From assembly GCA_937901255.1 (NCBI GenBank), contig CALCHN010000026.1:1-64000 (forward strand): DNA of 64,000 bases, written 5' to 3'. Below are positions 18,712 through 27,935 of the stretch, piece after piece. The translations under genes were made by a program, and so were the position numbers. Numbering within the stretch: the first letter of the stretch is position 1; every line of letters starts with the position of its first letter. The stretch is from an uncultured Flavobacteriales bacterium (GTDB lineage Bacteria > Bacteroidota > Bacteroidia > Flavobacteriales_E > Vicingaceae). The notes under the pieces are model-generated. The model made no database searches. It was given only the letters and a program-made list of their open reading frames with translations, and was not told the origin of the DNA.

Positions 18712-20358
18712 ATGCAGCATAAATTAAAATATCTCATTCTTTTTTTTACATTCTCTTTAATTGCTTGTAGAGAAAATGCTCAGGTAGATTTAATTGTTAG
18801 AAATGGTACTATTTATACCGTTAACGATTTATTTGAAGTTGCTCAGGCTATGGCAATTAATGATGGTAAAATTGTAGCCATTGGTCCTGAAAACGAGATT
18901 CTAAATAAATACTTTGCAACTAAGGTTGTTGATGCAGAAAAAAAAGCCATTTACCCTGGTTTTATTGATGCTCATTGTCATTTTGTTGGCTATGCTAAAA
19001 ATTTGTTAGAAGTAAATTTAATTGGTTCTACTTCTTTTGATGAAGTGATAGAAAGACTTCAGGCATTTGTAGCAAAAAATGAAACACCCAAAGGTAGTTG
19101 GATTGTAGGAAGAGGCTGGAATGAAAATTTTTGGCAAGATAAAAAAATGCCTACCAAAGAAAAGTTAGATGAACTTTTTCCTAATCATCCTGTTTTTTTG
19201 TCAAGAATTGATGGACACGCAGCTTTGGTTAACCAAAAAGCAATGGATTTAACAGGAATATTAGCCAATACAACAATTGAAGGAGGTAGAATTGAAGCAA
19301 TAAACGGAAAACTTACAGGGATTTTAATTGATAATGCTAAAATGCATGTGCAAAATCAGTTGCCAGCATATACTAAAGCTCAAATAGCAAAAGCCTTACT
19401 TGAAGCAGAAAAACATCTTTTTGAAGTTGGTTTAACCACAGTTGATGATGCTGGTCTAGAAAAGTTTGATATTGAGTTGATTGATGAATTACAACAAGCC
19501 AATAAACTTCAAATTAAAGTATATGCGATGATTACTACTACTCCTGAATTACTAGATTATTATTTGAACAAAGGCACTTACAAAACTCCTAAACTAAATG
19601 TTTCTTCTTTTAAGTTCTATGCTGACGGCTCTTTAGGGTCGGAAAGTGCTTGTTTGTTACATGATTACCATACTACTAAACACAATAAAGGATTGATTTT
19701 ACATGAACTTGATTTTTATGAAAAATATGCACCATTGTTGGCAGAAAAAGGTTTTCAGATGAATACACATGCCATAGGGGATTCTGCTACTAGAATGATG
19801 TTGAGTGTTTATGAGCAAGCATTAAAAACTACCAATGATAAAAGGTGGCGAATAGAACATGCTCAAGTAGTTCATCCAGAAGATTTAGAAAAATTTAGAA
19901 AACTGACCATTATTCCTTCTGTTCAACCTACACATGCGATGTCGGATATGGAATGGGCTGCAGAAAAATTAGGTGATGACAGAATGAAAACAGCTTATGC
20001 CTATAAAGATTTATTAAACCAATTGGGTATGATAGCGTTGGGAACTGATTTTCCTGTGGAAGACATCAACCCATTATATACTTTTTATAGTGCCACCATC
20101 CGAAAAAACTTAGATGGAAAACCCGAACAAGGTTTAATGATGGAAAATGCCTTGAGCAGAGAAGAAGCCTTAAAAGGAATGACTATTTGGGCTGCTATTG
20201 CCAATTTTGAAGAAGAAGAAAAAGGCAGCTTAGAGGTTGGTAAAAGTGCTGATTTTATTATCACCAACAGAGATATTATGAAAGTTGATGAAAAAGAGCT
20301 TCTTAAAACTAAAGTAGAAAAAACTTTTATAGACGGAAAAATGGTTTTCGGGAATTGA
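18712..20358 (+). CDS. Amidohydrolase family 3 (YtcJ-like), lipoprotein
   Basis: A 548-residue metal-dependent hydrolase. The N terminus is a lipoprotein signal with lipobox LIAC and Cys19, so the enzyme should be anchored in a membrane outside the cytoplasm. The amidohydrolase barrel begins near VDLIVRNGTIYTV; metal ligands His88 and His90 are in GFIDAHCHF, further histidines are in MNTHAIGDSA and RIEHAQVVHP, and the catalytic Asp is in LGTDFPVE. YtcJ-like enzymes act on N-substituted formamides or similar amides, but the substrate here cannot be read. It is a lone plus-strand gene followed by the RAYT remnant. Confidence 0.88.
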   Translation: MQHKLKYLILFFTFSLIACRENAQVDLIVRNGTIYTVNDLFEVAQAMAINDGKIVAIGPENEILNKYFATKVVDAEKKAIYPGFIDAHCHFVGYAKNLLEVNLIGSTSFDEVIERLQAFVAKNETPKGSWIVGRGWNENFWQDKKMPTKEKLDELFPNHPVFLSRIDGHAALVNQKAMDLTGILANTTIEGGRIEAINGKLTGILIDNAKMHVQNQLPAYTKAQIAKALLEAEKHLFEVGLTTVDDAGLEKFDIELIDELQQANKLQIKVYAMITTTPELLDYYLNKGTYKTPKLNVSSFKFYADGSLGSESACLLHDYHTTKHNKGLILHELDFYEKYAPLLAEKGFQMNTHAIGDSATRMMLSVYEQALKTTNDKRWRIEHAQVVHPEDLEKFRKLTIIPSVQPTHAMSDMEWAAEKLGDDRMKTAYAYKDLLNQLGMIALGTDFPVEDINPLYTFYSATIRKNLDGKPEQGLMMENALSREEALKGMTIWAAIANFEEEEKGSLEVGKSADFIITNRDIMKVDEKELLKTKVEKTFIDGKMVFGN

Positions 20359-20382
20359 TTTTTTCTTTTAAGATATTTTTAA

Positions 20383-20647
20383 CTAAAGACCTGACAGGTT
20401 TTCAAAACCTGTCAGGTGTAGCTTTTCACTTTCAAAACCTCCATGGTTTAAAATTTCCGTATCATTTTTTATTTGCACTAAAAAATGTATATGATTTGGC
20501 ATTAAACAATAAGCATGGGTAGCTGCTATTGGTGAAATGTATTTATCCCATTGTCGTAAAAAAAAAACGATAATTGTCTTTTTCTCTAAAAAGATTCTCG
20601 TTTCCATTAGCATGATTGTAAATGTGATAAAATTTTTCAGTTTCCAC
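20383..20647 (-). pseudogene. RAYT/IS200-type (Y1) transposase remnant, frameshifted and truncated
   Basis: Reading from GTG at 20647, the first frame gives VETEKFYHIYNHANGNENLF then REKDNYRF, the start of REP-associated tyrosine transposases. The frame is then lost at a run of ten A (20558-20567; ten T on the coding strand); nine would keep it. The other frame continues FFLRQWDKYIS and reaches the histidine motif MPNHIHFL, then ends after about 30 more residues at 20383. The catalytic-Tyr half is missing; intact proteins are about 180-200 residues. The last codons overlap a perfect palindrome. It is dead or relies on slippage. Confidence 0.85.
20389..20417. repeat. Perfect 14-bp palindrome (REP-like)
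   Basis: ACCTGACAGGTTTT (20389-20402), one C, and AAAACCTGTCAGGT (20404-20417). It forms a long hairpin at the 3' end of the RAYT remnant. RAYT transposases act on palindromic REP sequences, so this is a plausible substrate or relic; it could also serve as a bidirectional terminator between the amidohydrolase and the helicase. Confidence 0.75.
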
Positions 20648-20674
20648 TTTTAATATCTATTTCTAATTAAATCT

Positions 20675-22879
20675 TTAATCCTCCTTCTTCAAAGCCGCCA
20701 ATACCATTTTAATATCACTATAAGAAATACGATTGTCTAATTGAGATTTGAGTTCGTTCAGCCCGGAAATTTCTTTATTCTTATTATATACTTTTGTAAT
20801 GGCATCAATAGTTTTTTTAGGAAGCAAGGTGGCAATGTCAATTTCTCCTAATCCAACATAATGAGCTAAATGTCCGATAATGGTGCTTTCTACAAAACCT
20901 CTTTCCTTAGCAATTTCTTTTACATTTTTACCTGCTTTGTATAAATCAAAACTCACTTTTTTAGTGTCAACTTTTGGAGCTTTTTTTTCTACTTTTTTCA
21001 GTTTTTCGGTGCGGGTTTCAACTTCTTCCTTAGTGCTTAGTTTGCTTTTGTCAAACTCCTGGTTGTTAAGTGCCGATTCTACTAAGGTTTTCGCTTTTTT
21101 AAGTTGCTGAATTTGTTTGAAAAAATAACTTTCTAATTCTGTAAGTTCAGTTATGTATTTTTTTACTTTGGTTTTGGTTTTTAAGTGTTCTATATGCTCA
21201 AAAATAGCTTCAGATTGGGCTTTTAATAAAGGAGTAAAATAATTGTTGGCAGCATTTATCCTTTCAAACAAATGTTGTTGATCGTTGTTTTCGGAAATTA
21301 TTTTTTTAAGCTGTCTTTTAAAACTTTCTGCTGGAGAAACTAATTCTTCTACTTTGCTTTGAAGTGTTTTTGCCCACTCTAAATAAGCTTGTTTTGCAGA
21401 AAGGTTTTCTGCTTTGGTATAGCTTTCAGCATGAGCTTTTACCTGATAAAGCAAATCTGATAAGTCGTAGCTATTAACCAAATAATTTAAGAAAAAATAT
21501 TTCTCTTCCGTTTTTAAAATGTTTTCTATGGCTTCAACATTTGGTTTCGATTGACAAAATTGTGCGATATGTTGATCAATAGTTAAGCTATCGGTGTTGA
21601 GGTTACTGGTCATTACCAAACCGTCTAAACTTCTCAATCTCGAAAGGGCAACATAAACTTGCCCCTGAGCAAATGCATTTCCAATATCAATAATGGCTTT
21701 ATCAAAAGTTAATCCCTGACTTTTATGAACGGTTATCGCCCAAGCAAGTTTTAAGGGATATTGAATAAACTTTCCAACAACATTATCTTCAATTTCATTC
21801 GTTGTAGCATTGAGTTGATACTTTACATTTTCCCAAGTATATTTCTCTACTGAAATTAAGTCGCCATCACTTGTTTTTACTTCAATATTATCATCATTTA
21901 AATCCGTTATCACACCAATTTTACCATTAAAAAATTGTTGTCTTCCGCTAGGGTCATTTTTAATAAACATTACCTGAGCACCTTTTTTAAGCTCCAAACT
22001 TTCATCAAGAGGGTAGTTGTAAGGGCTAAAATCGCCATCTACATCTGCCTGAAAATAATAAGATTTAGTTTTTAATTTATCTAACTCTTCTCTGTTATAG
22101 CTGTCGGCTTGTTTGTTATGAGTGGTTAGTCGTATAAACCCTTCATCAGGTTTTGGTTTAAAATTGGGTTGAAAATGTGCTTTTAGTGTTGTAATATCTT
22201 CGGGAGAAACTTTATTATCTCTTAAATTATTAAGCAATCCAATAAATTTAGTATCAGCCTGACGATAAATTTTGTCCAACTCAATTTGGATAGGAGGAGA
22301 GTTGTTAAATGCCTGAGCATTAAAAAAATAAATTGAAGAATAGTAGTTTTTCAATACATTCCATTCAAAATCTTTTACTACTGGTGGAAGTTGCAATAAA
22401 TCGCCAATTAGTAATAACTGAACTCCACCAAAAGGAATGTTTCTTCTTCTTTTTACACTTCTAAGCATGGTATCAATGGCATCCAATAAATCTGCTCTAA
22501 GCATACTTACTTCATCTATTATTAGCAACTCCAGCTCTCTTAAAAGTTTTATTTTATTTCTATTGAGTTTGGCATTTTTTAATAAAGTAGCAGGTGTATT
22601 TATTTGTTGGTTTTCATTAAAATAATTTGCACTATTATCTTCGGGAATAAAATAACCAAAGGGCAATTGAAACAAAGAGTGGAGTGTTACACCTCCTGCA
22701 TTTATAGCTGCAATTCCGGTGGGAGCGGCAACAATTACTTTTTTGTGGGTATGTTGTACAACGTGTTTTAAGAAGGTTGTTTTTCCTGTTCCTGCTTTTC
22801 CCGTAAGGAAAATATGGCGATTGGTATGGTTAATAAATTTTGAAGCAAATGCGGTTAAGCTTGTTTGGTTGTAAGTCAT
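20675..22879 (-). CDS. Pif1-like superfamily 1 DNA helicase with C-terminal helix-turn-helix
   Basis: A 734-residue ATP-dependent DNA helicase. Walker A is GKAGTGKTT at residues 27-35, followed by AAPTGIAAINAGGVTLHSLF (motif Ia of Pif1/RecD2 helicases), Walker B LLIIDEVSML and QLLLIGDLLQLPPV. The second RecA domain has GAQVMFIKND and LKLAWAITVHKSQGLTFD, and motif VI QVYVALSRLRSL. After residue 450 comes a long helical region with coiled-coil character, then an HTH near 650-690 (GKNVKEIAKERGFVESTI), as in the RecQ-associated HTH family. Such fusions are common in Bacteroidota. The lipoprotein gene at 22893 lies 13 bp upstream in the same direction, so the two may share an mRNA. Confidence 0.9.
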   Translation of the reverse strand: MTYNQTSLTAFASKFINHTNRHIFLTGKAGTGKTTFLKHVVQHTHKKVIVAAPTGIAAINAGGVTLHSLFQLPFGYFIPEDNSANYFNENQQINTPATLLKNAKLNRNKIKLLRELELLIIDEVSMLRADLLDAIDTMLRSVKRRRNIPFGGVQLLLIGDLLQLPPVVKDFEWNVLKNYYSSIYFFNAQAFNNSPPIQIELDKIYRQADTKFIGLLNNLRDNKVSPEDITTLKAHFQPNFKPKPDEGFIRLTTHNKQADSYNREELDKLKTKSYYFQADVDGDFSPYNYPLDESLELKKGAQVMFIKNDPSGRQQFFNGKIGVITDLNDDNIEVKTSDGDLISVEKYTWENVKYQLNATTNEIEDNVVGKFIQYPLKLAWAITVHKSQGLTFDKAIIDIGNAFAQGQVYVALSRLRSLDGLVMTSNLNTDSLTIDQHIAQFCQSKPNVEAIENILKTEEKYFFLNYLVNSYDLSDLLYQVKAHAESYTKAENLSAKQAYLEWAKTLQSKVEELVSPAESFKRQLKKIISENNDQQHLFERINAANNYFTPLLKAQSEAIFEHIEHLKTKTKVKKYITELTELESYFFKQIQQLKKAKTLVESALNNQEFDKSKLSTKEEVETRTEKLKKVEKKAPKVDTKKVSFDLYKAGKNVKEIAKERGFVESTIIGHLAHYVGLGEIDIATLLPKKTIDAITKVYNKNKEISGLNELKSQLDNRISYSDIKMVLAALKKED

Positions 22880-22892
22880 TATTTAAAGGCAT

Positions 22893-23573
22893 TTATTCGT
22901 TTCCGTAGGTGGCTAATATCATGGTAACATCAAAACCCAACCAAGGAGCAGATAGGTTGGCTCGTTTTCTGCTCAACCTTTTTTGATATACCATTCCAAT
23001 ATTTGTTGCAAATTTTTCTTCATAAAGTTGTTGACTGATAAGGTTTACATCATTTTGCTGAGTTACGGTTGCAACCGAATCTAACGAATATCCTCCTATG
23101 TTTTCAGCTTGATGAACGGAAGTGTATTCGTACATCATTTGTCCTTTATTATTAAAATTATTACCATCCCAAGTTTTGTTGGCACGAACGGGGAAAATCA
23201 GTTTTACATAACGGATATTTTCTTCTACTTTTTGATAGTTGGTGGTTGAAATTTTACTGTTCCAAACATCAACCAATTCCCAGTGAATACTGTCGTTGTG
23301 TTTTTTGTAACGCTCTATTCTAAAAGCAGGGTCTCCTTGTAAATCGGTAATTTGAGATTCTAATTTTTCTTTAATTTGATATTGAAAAGTATCTACAGTA
23401 TTATTGAAATCATTATAAAAAATAGAGTCAACATTATAAATAACGTAATTGCCCACTTTAAGTCCAGCATAATTGTAATTTAAATTAGGACGCACCACAT
23501 TATCCTTATCGGATTTACAGCCAATAAGTGTTGCAAAACACAATGCCAGACAATATGTAAGTAAGCGTAACAT
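22893..23573 (-). CDS. Lipoprotein, function unknown
   Basis: A 226-residue protein with a lipoprotein signal peptide and lipobox LIGC (Cys19). The mature part is beta-rich, with GLKVGNYVIYNVDSIFYND near the start, a segment type seen in flavobacterial lipoproteins that are otherwise uncharacterised. It has no catalytic motif that I recognise. It lies 13 bp upstream of the Pif1-like helicase and 31 bp downstream of the GNAT-nitrilase gene, so the three may form an operon, although no functional link is obvious. Confidence 0.75.
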   Translation of the reverse strand: MLRLLTYCLALCFATLIGCKSDKDNVVRPNLNYNYAGLKVGNYVIYNVDSIFYNDFNNTVDTFQYQIKEKLESQITDLQGDPAFRIERYKKHNDSIHWELVDVWNSKISTTNYQKVEENIRYVKLIFPVRANKTWDGNNFNNKGQMMYEYTSVHQAENIGGYSLDSVATVTQQNDVNLISQQLYEEKFATNIGMVYQKRLSRKRANLSAPWLGFDVTMILATYGNE

Positions 23574-23604
23574 TTTCTAATAGGCTAATTTACAAATTTT
23601 TTAC

Positions 23605-25131
23605 TTATTTCTTTTTAGCAATTTCGTAAATATCCAATCTTCTATCTTTTAAATTCCTTACACTTCCGAAATTATGAAGCTCGGTAAGCAAGTCCATATC
23701 TACATCTGCAATTAAAATCATTTCTGTATTTGGTGTTGCTTCGGCTTTTATTCCGTTTGATGGAAATTGAAAATCGCAAGGGGTAAAAACGCCCGATTGA
23801 GCAAATTGAATATCCATATTATGTACATTAGGTAAATTACCTACACTACCGCCAATGGCAACATAACATTCGTTTTCTATGGCTCTAGATTGTGCACAAA
23901 GTTTAATTCTGGAAAACCCATTTTGAGTATCGGTTAGGAAAGGAACGAATAAAATTCCAATGCCATCATCCGCCAACATTCTTGGTAGTTCAGGGAATTC
24001 AACATCATAACAAATTAAAATACCAATTTTACCACAATCAGTATCAAAAGATTTTAGTTGACTTCCGCCTTGCATTGCCCAAACTTTTTTCTCATCTGGT
24101 GTGGGATGTAGTTTTTCGTATTCTTCAATTTCTCCATTTCTTTTCAGTAAATAACCCACATTGTAAAGTTGATTATCCACCAATTTTGGCATGCTTCCGC
24201 CAATAATGTTGATGTTGTAAGAAATAGCAAGTTTAGAAAAACGCTCAACAATTTCGGGGGTGTATTCAGCTAATTTTCTAATGGCATCAGATTCGCTAAG
24301 GTGGTTGTATTTTGCCATTAAAGGAGCATTAAAGAATTCCGGGAAAAGAGCAAAGTCACATCGGTAGCCACTTAGAGTATCAATAAAATATTCTGCCTGA
24401 CGCATTAAATTATTTAAATCTTCGTAAGGACGCATTTGCCATTGCACAATTCCTAATCGAACAATTTTCTTAATGGTTTTGGCTTTTTTAGTAGGTTTTT
24501 CATAATAAATATTGTCCCAACGCAATAAAACGGCATATTCTCCAGAAGCTTCATCGCCTTCTAAATATCCCTTAATAACTCTTACAGGATGGAAATCATT
24601 AGAAATCTGATAGTTTAAAACTGGGTCGTGAATTTCGTGTGTTCTAACTTTTTGGATGTATTCCTTTGGAGTCATTTTATTGGCGTGCAAGTGGTAGTTT
24701 GGAATTCTTCCGCCCATAAAAATTGCTCTTAAATTAAGGTTTTCGCAAAGTTCTTTACGGTATTCATAAAGTCTTCTGCCTAAGCGTAATCCACGGTATT
24801 CAGGTTTGATGAAAATGTCAATTCCGTACAATACATCACCATCTTCAGTATGGGTGTTAAAAGTGTAATTACCTGTAATTTCCTTATAGGTATGTTGGTC
24901 GTCAAATTTAGGAGAATCAACAATAATAGATAAAGCACAGCCTGCAATTTTGCCATTAACTTTTATAACCACTTGTCCTTTAGGGAATTTGTTTAATAAA
25001 TTATTGATTTGTCTTTCTCTCCAGTAAGAATCGGGCATGTTTTTATAAGAAGCAATCATCGCTTCTTTTAACTCTTCATAATCTGTTAAAGAAAGGAATT
25101 CAAGTGTGATTTTTTGTTGCTGTTCGTTCAT
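23605..25131 (-). CDS. GNAT acetyltransferase fused to a nitrilase-family amidohydrolase
   Basis: A 508-residue two-domain cytoplasmic protein. Residues about 1-205 form a GNAT domain: the acetyl-CoA loop is in IKPEYRGLRLGRRLYEYRKE. Residues about 225-508 form a carbon-nitrogen hydrolase domain with the Glu-Lys-Cys triad in FALFPEFF, YEKLHPTPDEK and GILICYDVEFPE. This fusion occurs in several bacterial phyla, but its substrate is not known. The ATG start is 79 bp from the divergent Na/Pi cotransporter start. Identification of both domains is secure; the joint reaction is unknown. Confidence 0.92.
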   Translation of the reverse strand: MNEQQQKITLEFLSLTDYEELKEAMIASYKNMPDSYWRERQINNLLNKFPKGQVVIKVNGKIAGCALSIIVDSPKFDDQHTYKEITGNYTFNTHTEDGDVLYGIDIFIKPEYRGLRLGRRLYEYRKELCENLNLRAIFMGGRIPNYHLHANKMTPKEYIQKVRTHEIHDPVLNYQISNDFHPVRVIKGYLEGDEASGEYAVLLRWDNIYYEKPTKKAKTIKKIVRLGIVQWQMRPYEDLNNLMRQAEYFIDTLSGYRCDFALFPEFFNAPLMAKYNHLSESDAIRKLAEYTPEIVERFSKLAISYNINIIGGSMPKLVDNQLYNVGYLLKRNGEIEEYEKLHPTPDEKKVWAMQGGSQLKSFDTDCGKIGILICYDVEFPELPRMLADDGIGILFVPFLTDTQNGFSRIKLCAQSRAIENECYVAIGGSVGNLPNVHNMDIQFAQSGVFTPCDFQFPSNGIKAEATPNTEMILIADVDMDLLTELHNFGSVRNLKDRRLDIYEIAKKK

Positions 25132-25210
25132 AATTAAAATAAGTTCTATTTTTGTTTTAGAATCTAAGCAAAATTACTTCTTTTTAGTTATTAGAAATTA
25201 CGTAAATAAA

Positions 25211-26797
25211 ATGGAATATCAAGACATACAAATATGGGAAGTTTTAGCTGGGCTGGGGCTGTTTCTTTTTGGTATGTTTATGATGGAAGAATCCTTGAAA
25301 AATCTTGCTGGAAGAACATTTAAAAAGTTTCTAAGAAAGCATACTAACAATTCTGTTAAAGCGGTTTTATCAGGAACCTTAATTACAGGAGTATTGCAAA
25401 GTAGCTCTATGGTGGCATTGTTGGTAATGTCTTTTGCCGGAGCGGGAATTATTGGATTAAAAAATGGTATAGGAATAATTTTAGGAGCTAATTTAGGAAC
25501 AACCATGACAGGATGGATTGTTTCCTGGCTAGGGTTTAAGTTAGATTTGGGAGCTGTTATTCTTCCGTTTATAGCCATTGGCGGATTGGGAATAATTTTT
25601 TTAAAATCAGAAAAGCTTTCTAATTTAAGTAAGTTGTTAATGGGCTTTAGTTTTATTTTTTTAGGACTAAACTACATGAAGAATGGTTTTGCCGAATTTG
25701 CTGAACACATAGATTTTTCTTTTATAGCAGATAAACATCCTTTGTTATTCTTTGCTTTTGGAGTATTGCTTTCGGCAAGTATCCAATCTAGTTCTGCTTC
25801 CATGATGATTTTCTTGTCATCGCTAGCAGCAGGAGTAATTACACTAAATCAGGGTTTTTATTTGGTAATAGGTGGCGATTTAGGCACAACCATTACTGCT
25901 ATTTTAGGAAGTATAAATGGCAATTCTATAAAGAAAAAAGTAGGCTGGTCGCAAGTCTTTTTTAATGTGTTTAATATTATTTTGGCATTATCATTTATTA
26001 AAGGATATACTTATGTTATAAGTGATTGGTTGAGAATTACGGACGATTTATTTGCGTTGGTTATTTTTCATAGTATGATGAATTTGGTAGGAATAATTTT
26101 ATTGTTGCCTTTTTTAAATCAGTTTGCCAAATTATTAGATAAAATTATTAGTCCGGCAGAAAAGAAATTGGCTAAAAAACTTATGTTGGCAGATTCTAAA
26201 GAAACCCTTGCAGGTATAGCTGCTTTAGAACAAGAGTGTATAGACTTTATTCAAAAAGCAATAGCTTTAAATCAGCAATTTTTACAACTAACCGAACAAA
26301 ATAAAACGGTTAACGAAGTGTATTTTAACTTGAAGCAATATGAAGTTGAAATTGTAAGGTTTTATGTAGAGTTGCAGCAAAATGAGCTTTCTGAAGAGGA
26401 AGCTAACCGAATAAATCAGTTGATAGCAAGTTTTAGAAATGCAACGCTTTCATCAAAAGATTTAAAAGATATTAAGCACAATTTAGATGATTTGAATAAA
26501 GCTGCTGTAGATCAATTTTATAGTCTGTATAAAAAAATAAAGAAAAACCAACAGCAATTTTATAATGAGTTGATAGCTTTAATAGAACATTTTAGCGTTT
26601 CTTCAAATGCCGATATTGAACAACTTAATCAGGTTCAATCTGGTTATTATCAGGATGAAGTGGCTACTATTTATGAACTTATTAAAGAAAGCAAAGAGCA
26701 AGAAACAGATATTCCTTCTTTACTAAATATGGTAAGAGAAATAAATAATTCTAATGAATCGATGCTGAGAGCCGTTAATAATTTAATTGCGAAGTAA
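25211..26797 (+). CDS. Na+/phosphate cotransporter (NptA/PhoU-tail type)
   Basis: The start is ATG 25211 (MEYQDIQIWEVLAGLGLFLF), giving 528 residues; an upstream in-frame ATG would overlap the divergent gene. The N-terminal two thirds hold about eight membrane segments with the two inverted-repeat QSSS signatures of the Na/Pi family: TGVLQSSSMVALLVMSFAG and SASIQSSSASMMIFLSSL. GANLGTTMTGW and GGDLGTTITAI are the paired GxxLGTT elements. From about residue 350 a soluble helical domain resembles PhoU. It probably takes up phosphate with sodium, but some family members carry other anions. It is followed by a dispersed C-rich repeat. Confidence 0.9.
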   Translation: MEYQDIQIWEVLAGLGLFLFGMFMMEESLKNLAGRTFKKFLRKHTNNSVKAVLSGTLITGVLQSSSMVALLVMSFAGAGIIGLKNGIGIILGANLGTTMTGWIVSWLGFKLDLGAVILPFIAIGGLGIIFLKSEKLSNLSKLLMGFSFIFLGLNYMKNGFAEFAEHIDFSFIADKHPLLFFAFGVLLSASIQSSSASMMIFLSSLAAGVITLNQGFYLVIGGDLGTTITAILGSINGNSIKKKVGWSQVFFNVFNIILALSFIKGYTYVISDWLRITDDLFALVIFHSMMNLVGIILLLPFLNQFAKLLDKIISPAEKKLAKKLMLADSKETLAGIAALEQECIDFIQKAIALNQQFLQLTEQNKTVNEVYFNLKQYEVEIVRFYVELQQNELSEEEANRINQLIASFRNATLSSKDLKDIKHNLDDLNKAAVDQFYSLYKKIKKNQQQFYNELIALIEHFSVSSNADIEQLNQVQSGYYQDEVATIYELIKESKEQETDIPSLLNMVREINNSNESMLRAVNNLIAK

Positions 26798-26804
26798 TAG
26801 CTCA

Positions 26805-26849
26805 GCCCCCTAAATCCCCCGAAGGGGGACTAGTTCAACGCACAAAGCT
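26805..26849. repeat. Dispersed repeat CCCCCTAAATCCCCC/GGGGG, copy 1
   Basis: GCCCCCTAAATCCCCCGAAG followed by GGGGAC and then TTCAACGCACAAAGC. A hairpin TCCCCC-GAA-GGGGGA is obvious. A second copy is at 46483-46522, also just after a plus-strand gene. It may double as a terminator of the Na/Pi gene. Confidence 0.7.
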
Positions 26850-26945
26850 AATCATTGTTGTTACATTGAATATTTTTCATTCCGAAGTTTGAGGAAGAGA
26901 AAAATGAAGTGATAAATCTGTATTAGTTTAAAGGTTTATTTATGT

Positions 26946-27680
26946 TTACTTGGTATATCGAGGAGTTTTTGGAGAATCTGCTACAAGTTCGTTTAGTTGG
27001 TTCATTTCTTCAGCAGTAAGTTTTCTCCACTTACCAACGGGCATATCCAAGTGGATGTTCATAATTCTGATCCGTTTTAATTTTCTTACCTCATAACCTA
27101 AATGTTCACACATTCTTCTTATTTGGCGATTTAATCCTTGAGTAAGAATGATGTTGAAACTAAACTTATCTATAGCTGTTACTTTACATTTTTTAGTAAC
27201 AGTATCTAAAATAGGAACACCATCGCTCATTTTTTTAATAAAATCAGCAGTTACTGGTCTGTTTACAGTAACGATATACTCTTTTTCGTGGTTATTTCCA
27301 GAGCGTAAAATTTTATTTACAATATCACCATCACTGGTAAGTAAAATAAGTCCTTCGCTAGGTTTGTCTAACCTACCAATAGGAAAAATTCTTTTTGGAT
27401 AGTTGATGTAGTCGATAATATTATCTTTTTCAACGCGAGTATCTGTGGTACAAACAATACCAATAGGTTTGTTAAACGCAATATAGTCAAAGCTTTCGTT
27501 AGTGTTTTGTACAGGCTTCCCATCTACCATTACTACATCATCGGGAGTAACTTTAGTCCCCATTTCAGGAACTTTTCCGTTAATGGTTACTCTTCTTTGC
27601 TCAATAAGTTTATCGGCAGCCCTTCTAGAGCAGAAACCCATTTCGCTGAGGTATTTGTTTATTCTAATTTCGTTTTCCAT
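26946..27680 (-). CDS. rluF: 23S rRNA pseudouridine synthase, RluF type
   Basis: The start is ATG 27680 (MENEIRINKYLSEMGFCSRR), giving 244 residues; a longer frame runs into the tRNA and is rejected. An N-terminal S4 RNA-binding domain (about 1-60) is followed by the RsuA/RluB/E/F catalytic domain with the catalytic Asp in GRLDKPSEGLILLT and the C-terminal QGLNRQIRRMCEHLGYEV. The SEGL form after GRLDK and the LNRQIRRM stretch fit RluF, which modifies U2604 of 23S rRNA, although RluB- or RluE-like specificity cannot be excluded. Confidence 0.88.
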   Translation of the reverse strand: MENEIRINKYLSEMGFCSRRAADKLIEQRRVTINGKVPEMGTKVTPDDVVMVDGKPVQNTNESFDYIAFNKPIGIVCTTDTRVEKDNIIDYINYPKRIFPIGRLDKPSEGLILLTSDGDIVNKILRSGNNHEKEYIVTVNRPVTADFIKKMSDGVPILDTVTKKCKVTAIDKFSFNIILTQGLNRQIRRMCEHLGYEVRKLKRIRIMNIHLDMPVGKWRKLTAEEMNQLNELVADSPKTPRYTK

Positions 27681-27722
27681 AATTGAGTTAGCAAAATTAA
27701 GGATAGCTTTGGTTATAACATC

Positions 27723-27758
27723 AAAAAAGCCGAACTCAATATTGAATTCGGCTTTTTT
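27723..27758 (-). terminator. Terminator of tRNA-Ser(GCT)
   Basis: Inverted repeat AAAAAAGCCGAACTCAAT (27723-27740) against ATTGAATTCGGCTTTTTT (27741-27758), paired except at one position. It lies 2 nt after the tRNA 3' end and 42 bp before the rluF start. T-run on the minus strand supports use for the tRNA. Confidence 0.85.
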
Positions 27759-27760
27759 AG

Positions 27761-27850
<90 letters not shown>

Positions 27851-27862
27851 AAATGGGAGCTG

Positions 27863-27870
27863 CAAATGTA
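27863..27870 (-). promoter_or_regulatory. -7 promoter box for tRNA-Ser(GCT)
   Basis: On the minus strand TACATTTG followed by CA matches the Bacteroidota -7 consensus TAnnTTTG. It lies 12 nt upstream of the mature tRNA end, leaving a short 5' leader for RNase P. No convincing -33 box is seen. Confidence 0.5.
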
Positions 27871-27935
27871 ATAATCCATTTGTTATAGAAGAAATATTCA
27901 TCCTATTTTTTTTCAATATAATTAGTGCTTGATTT

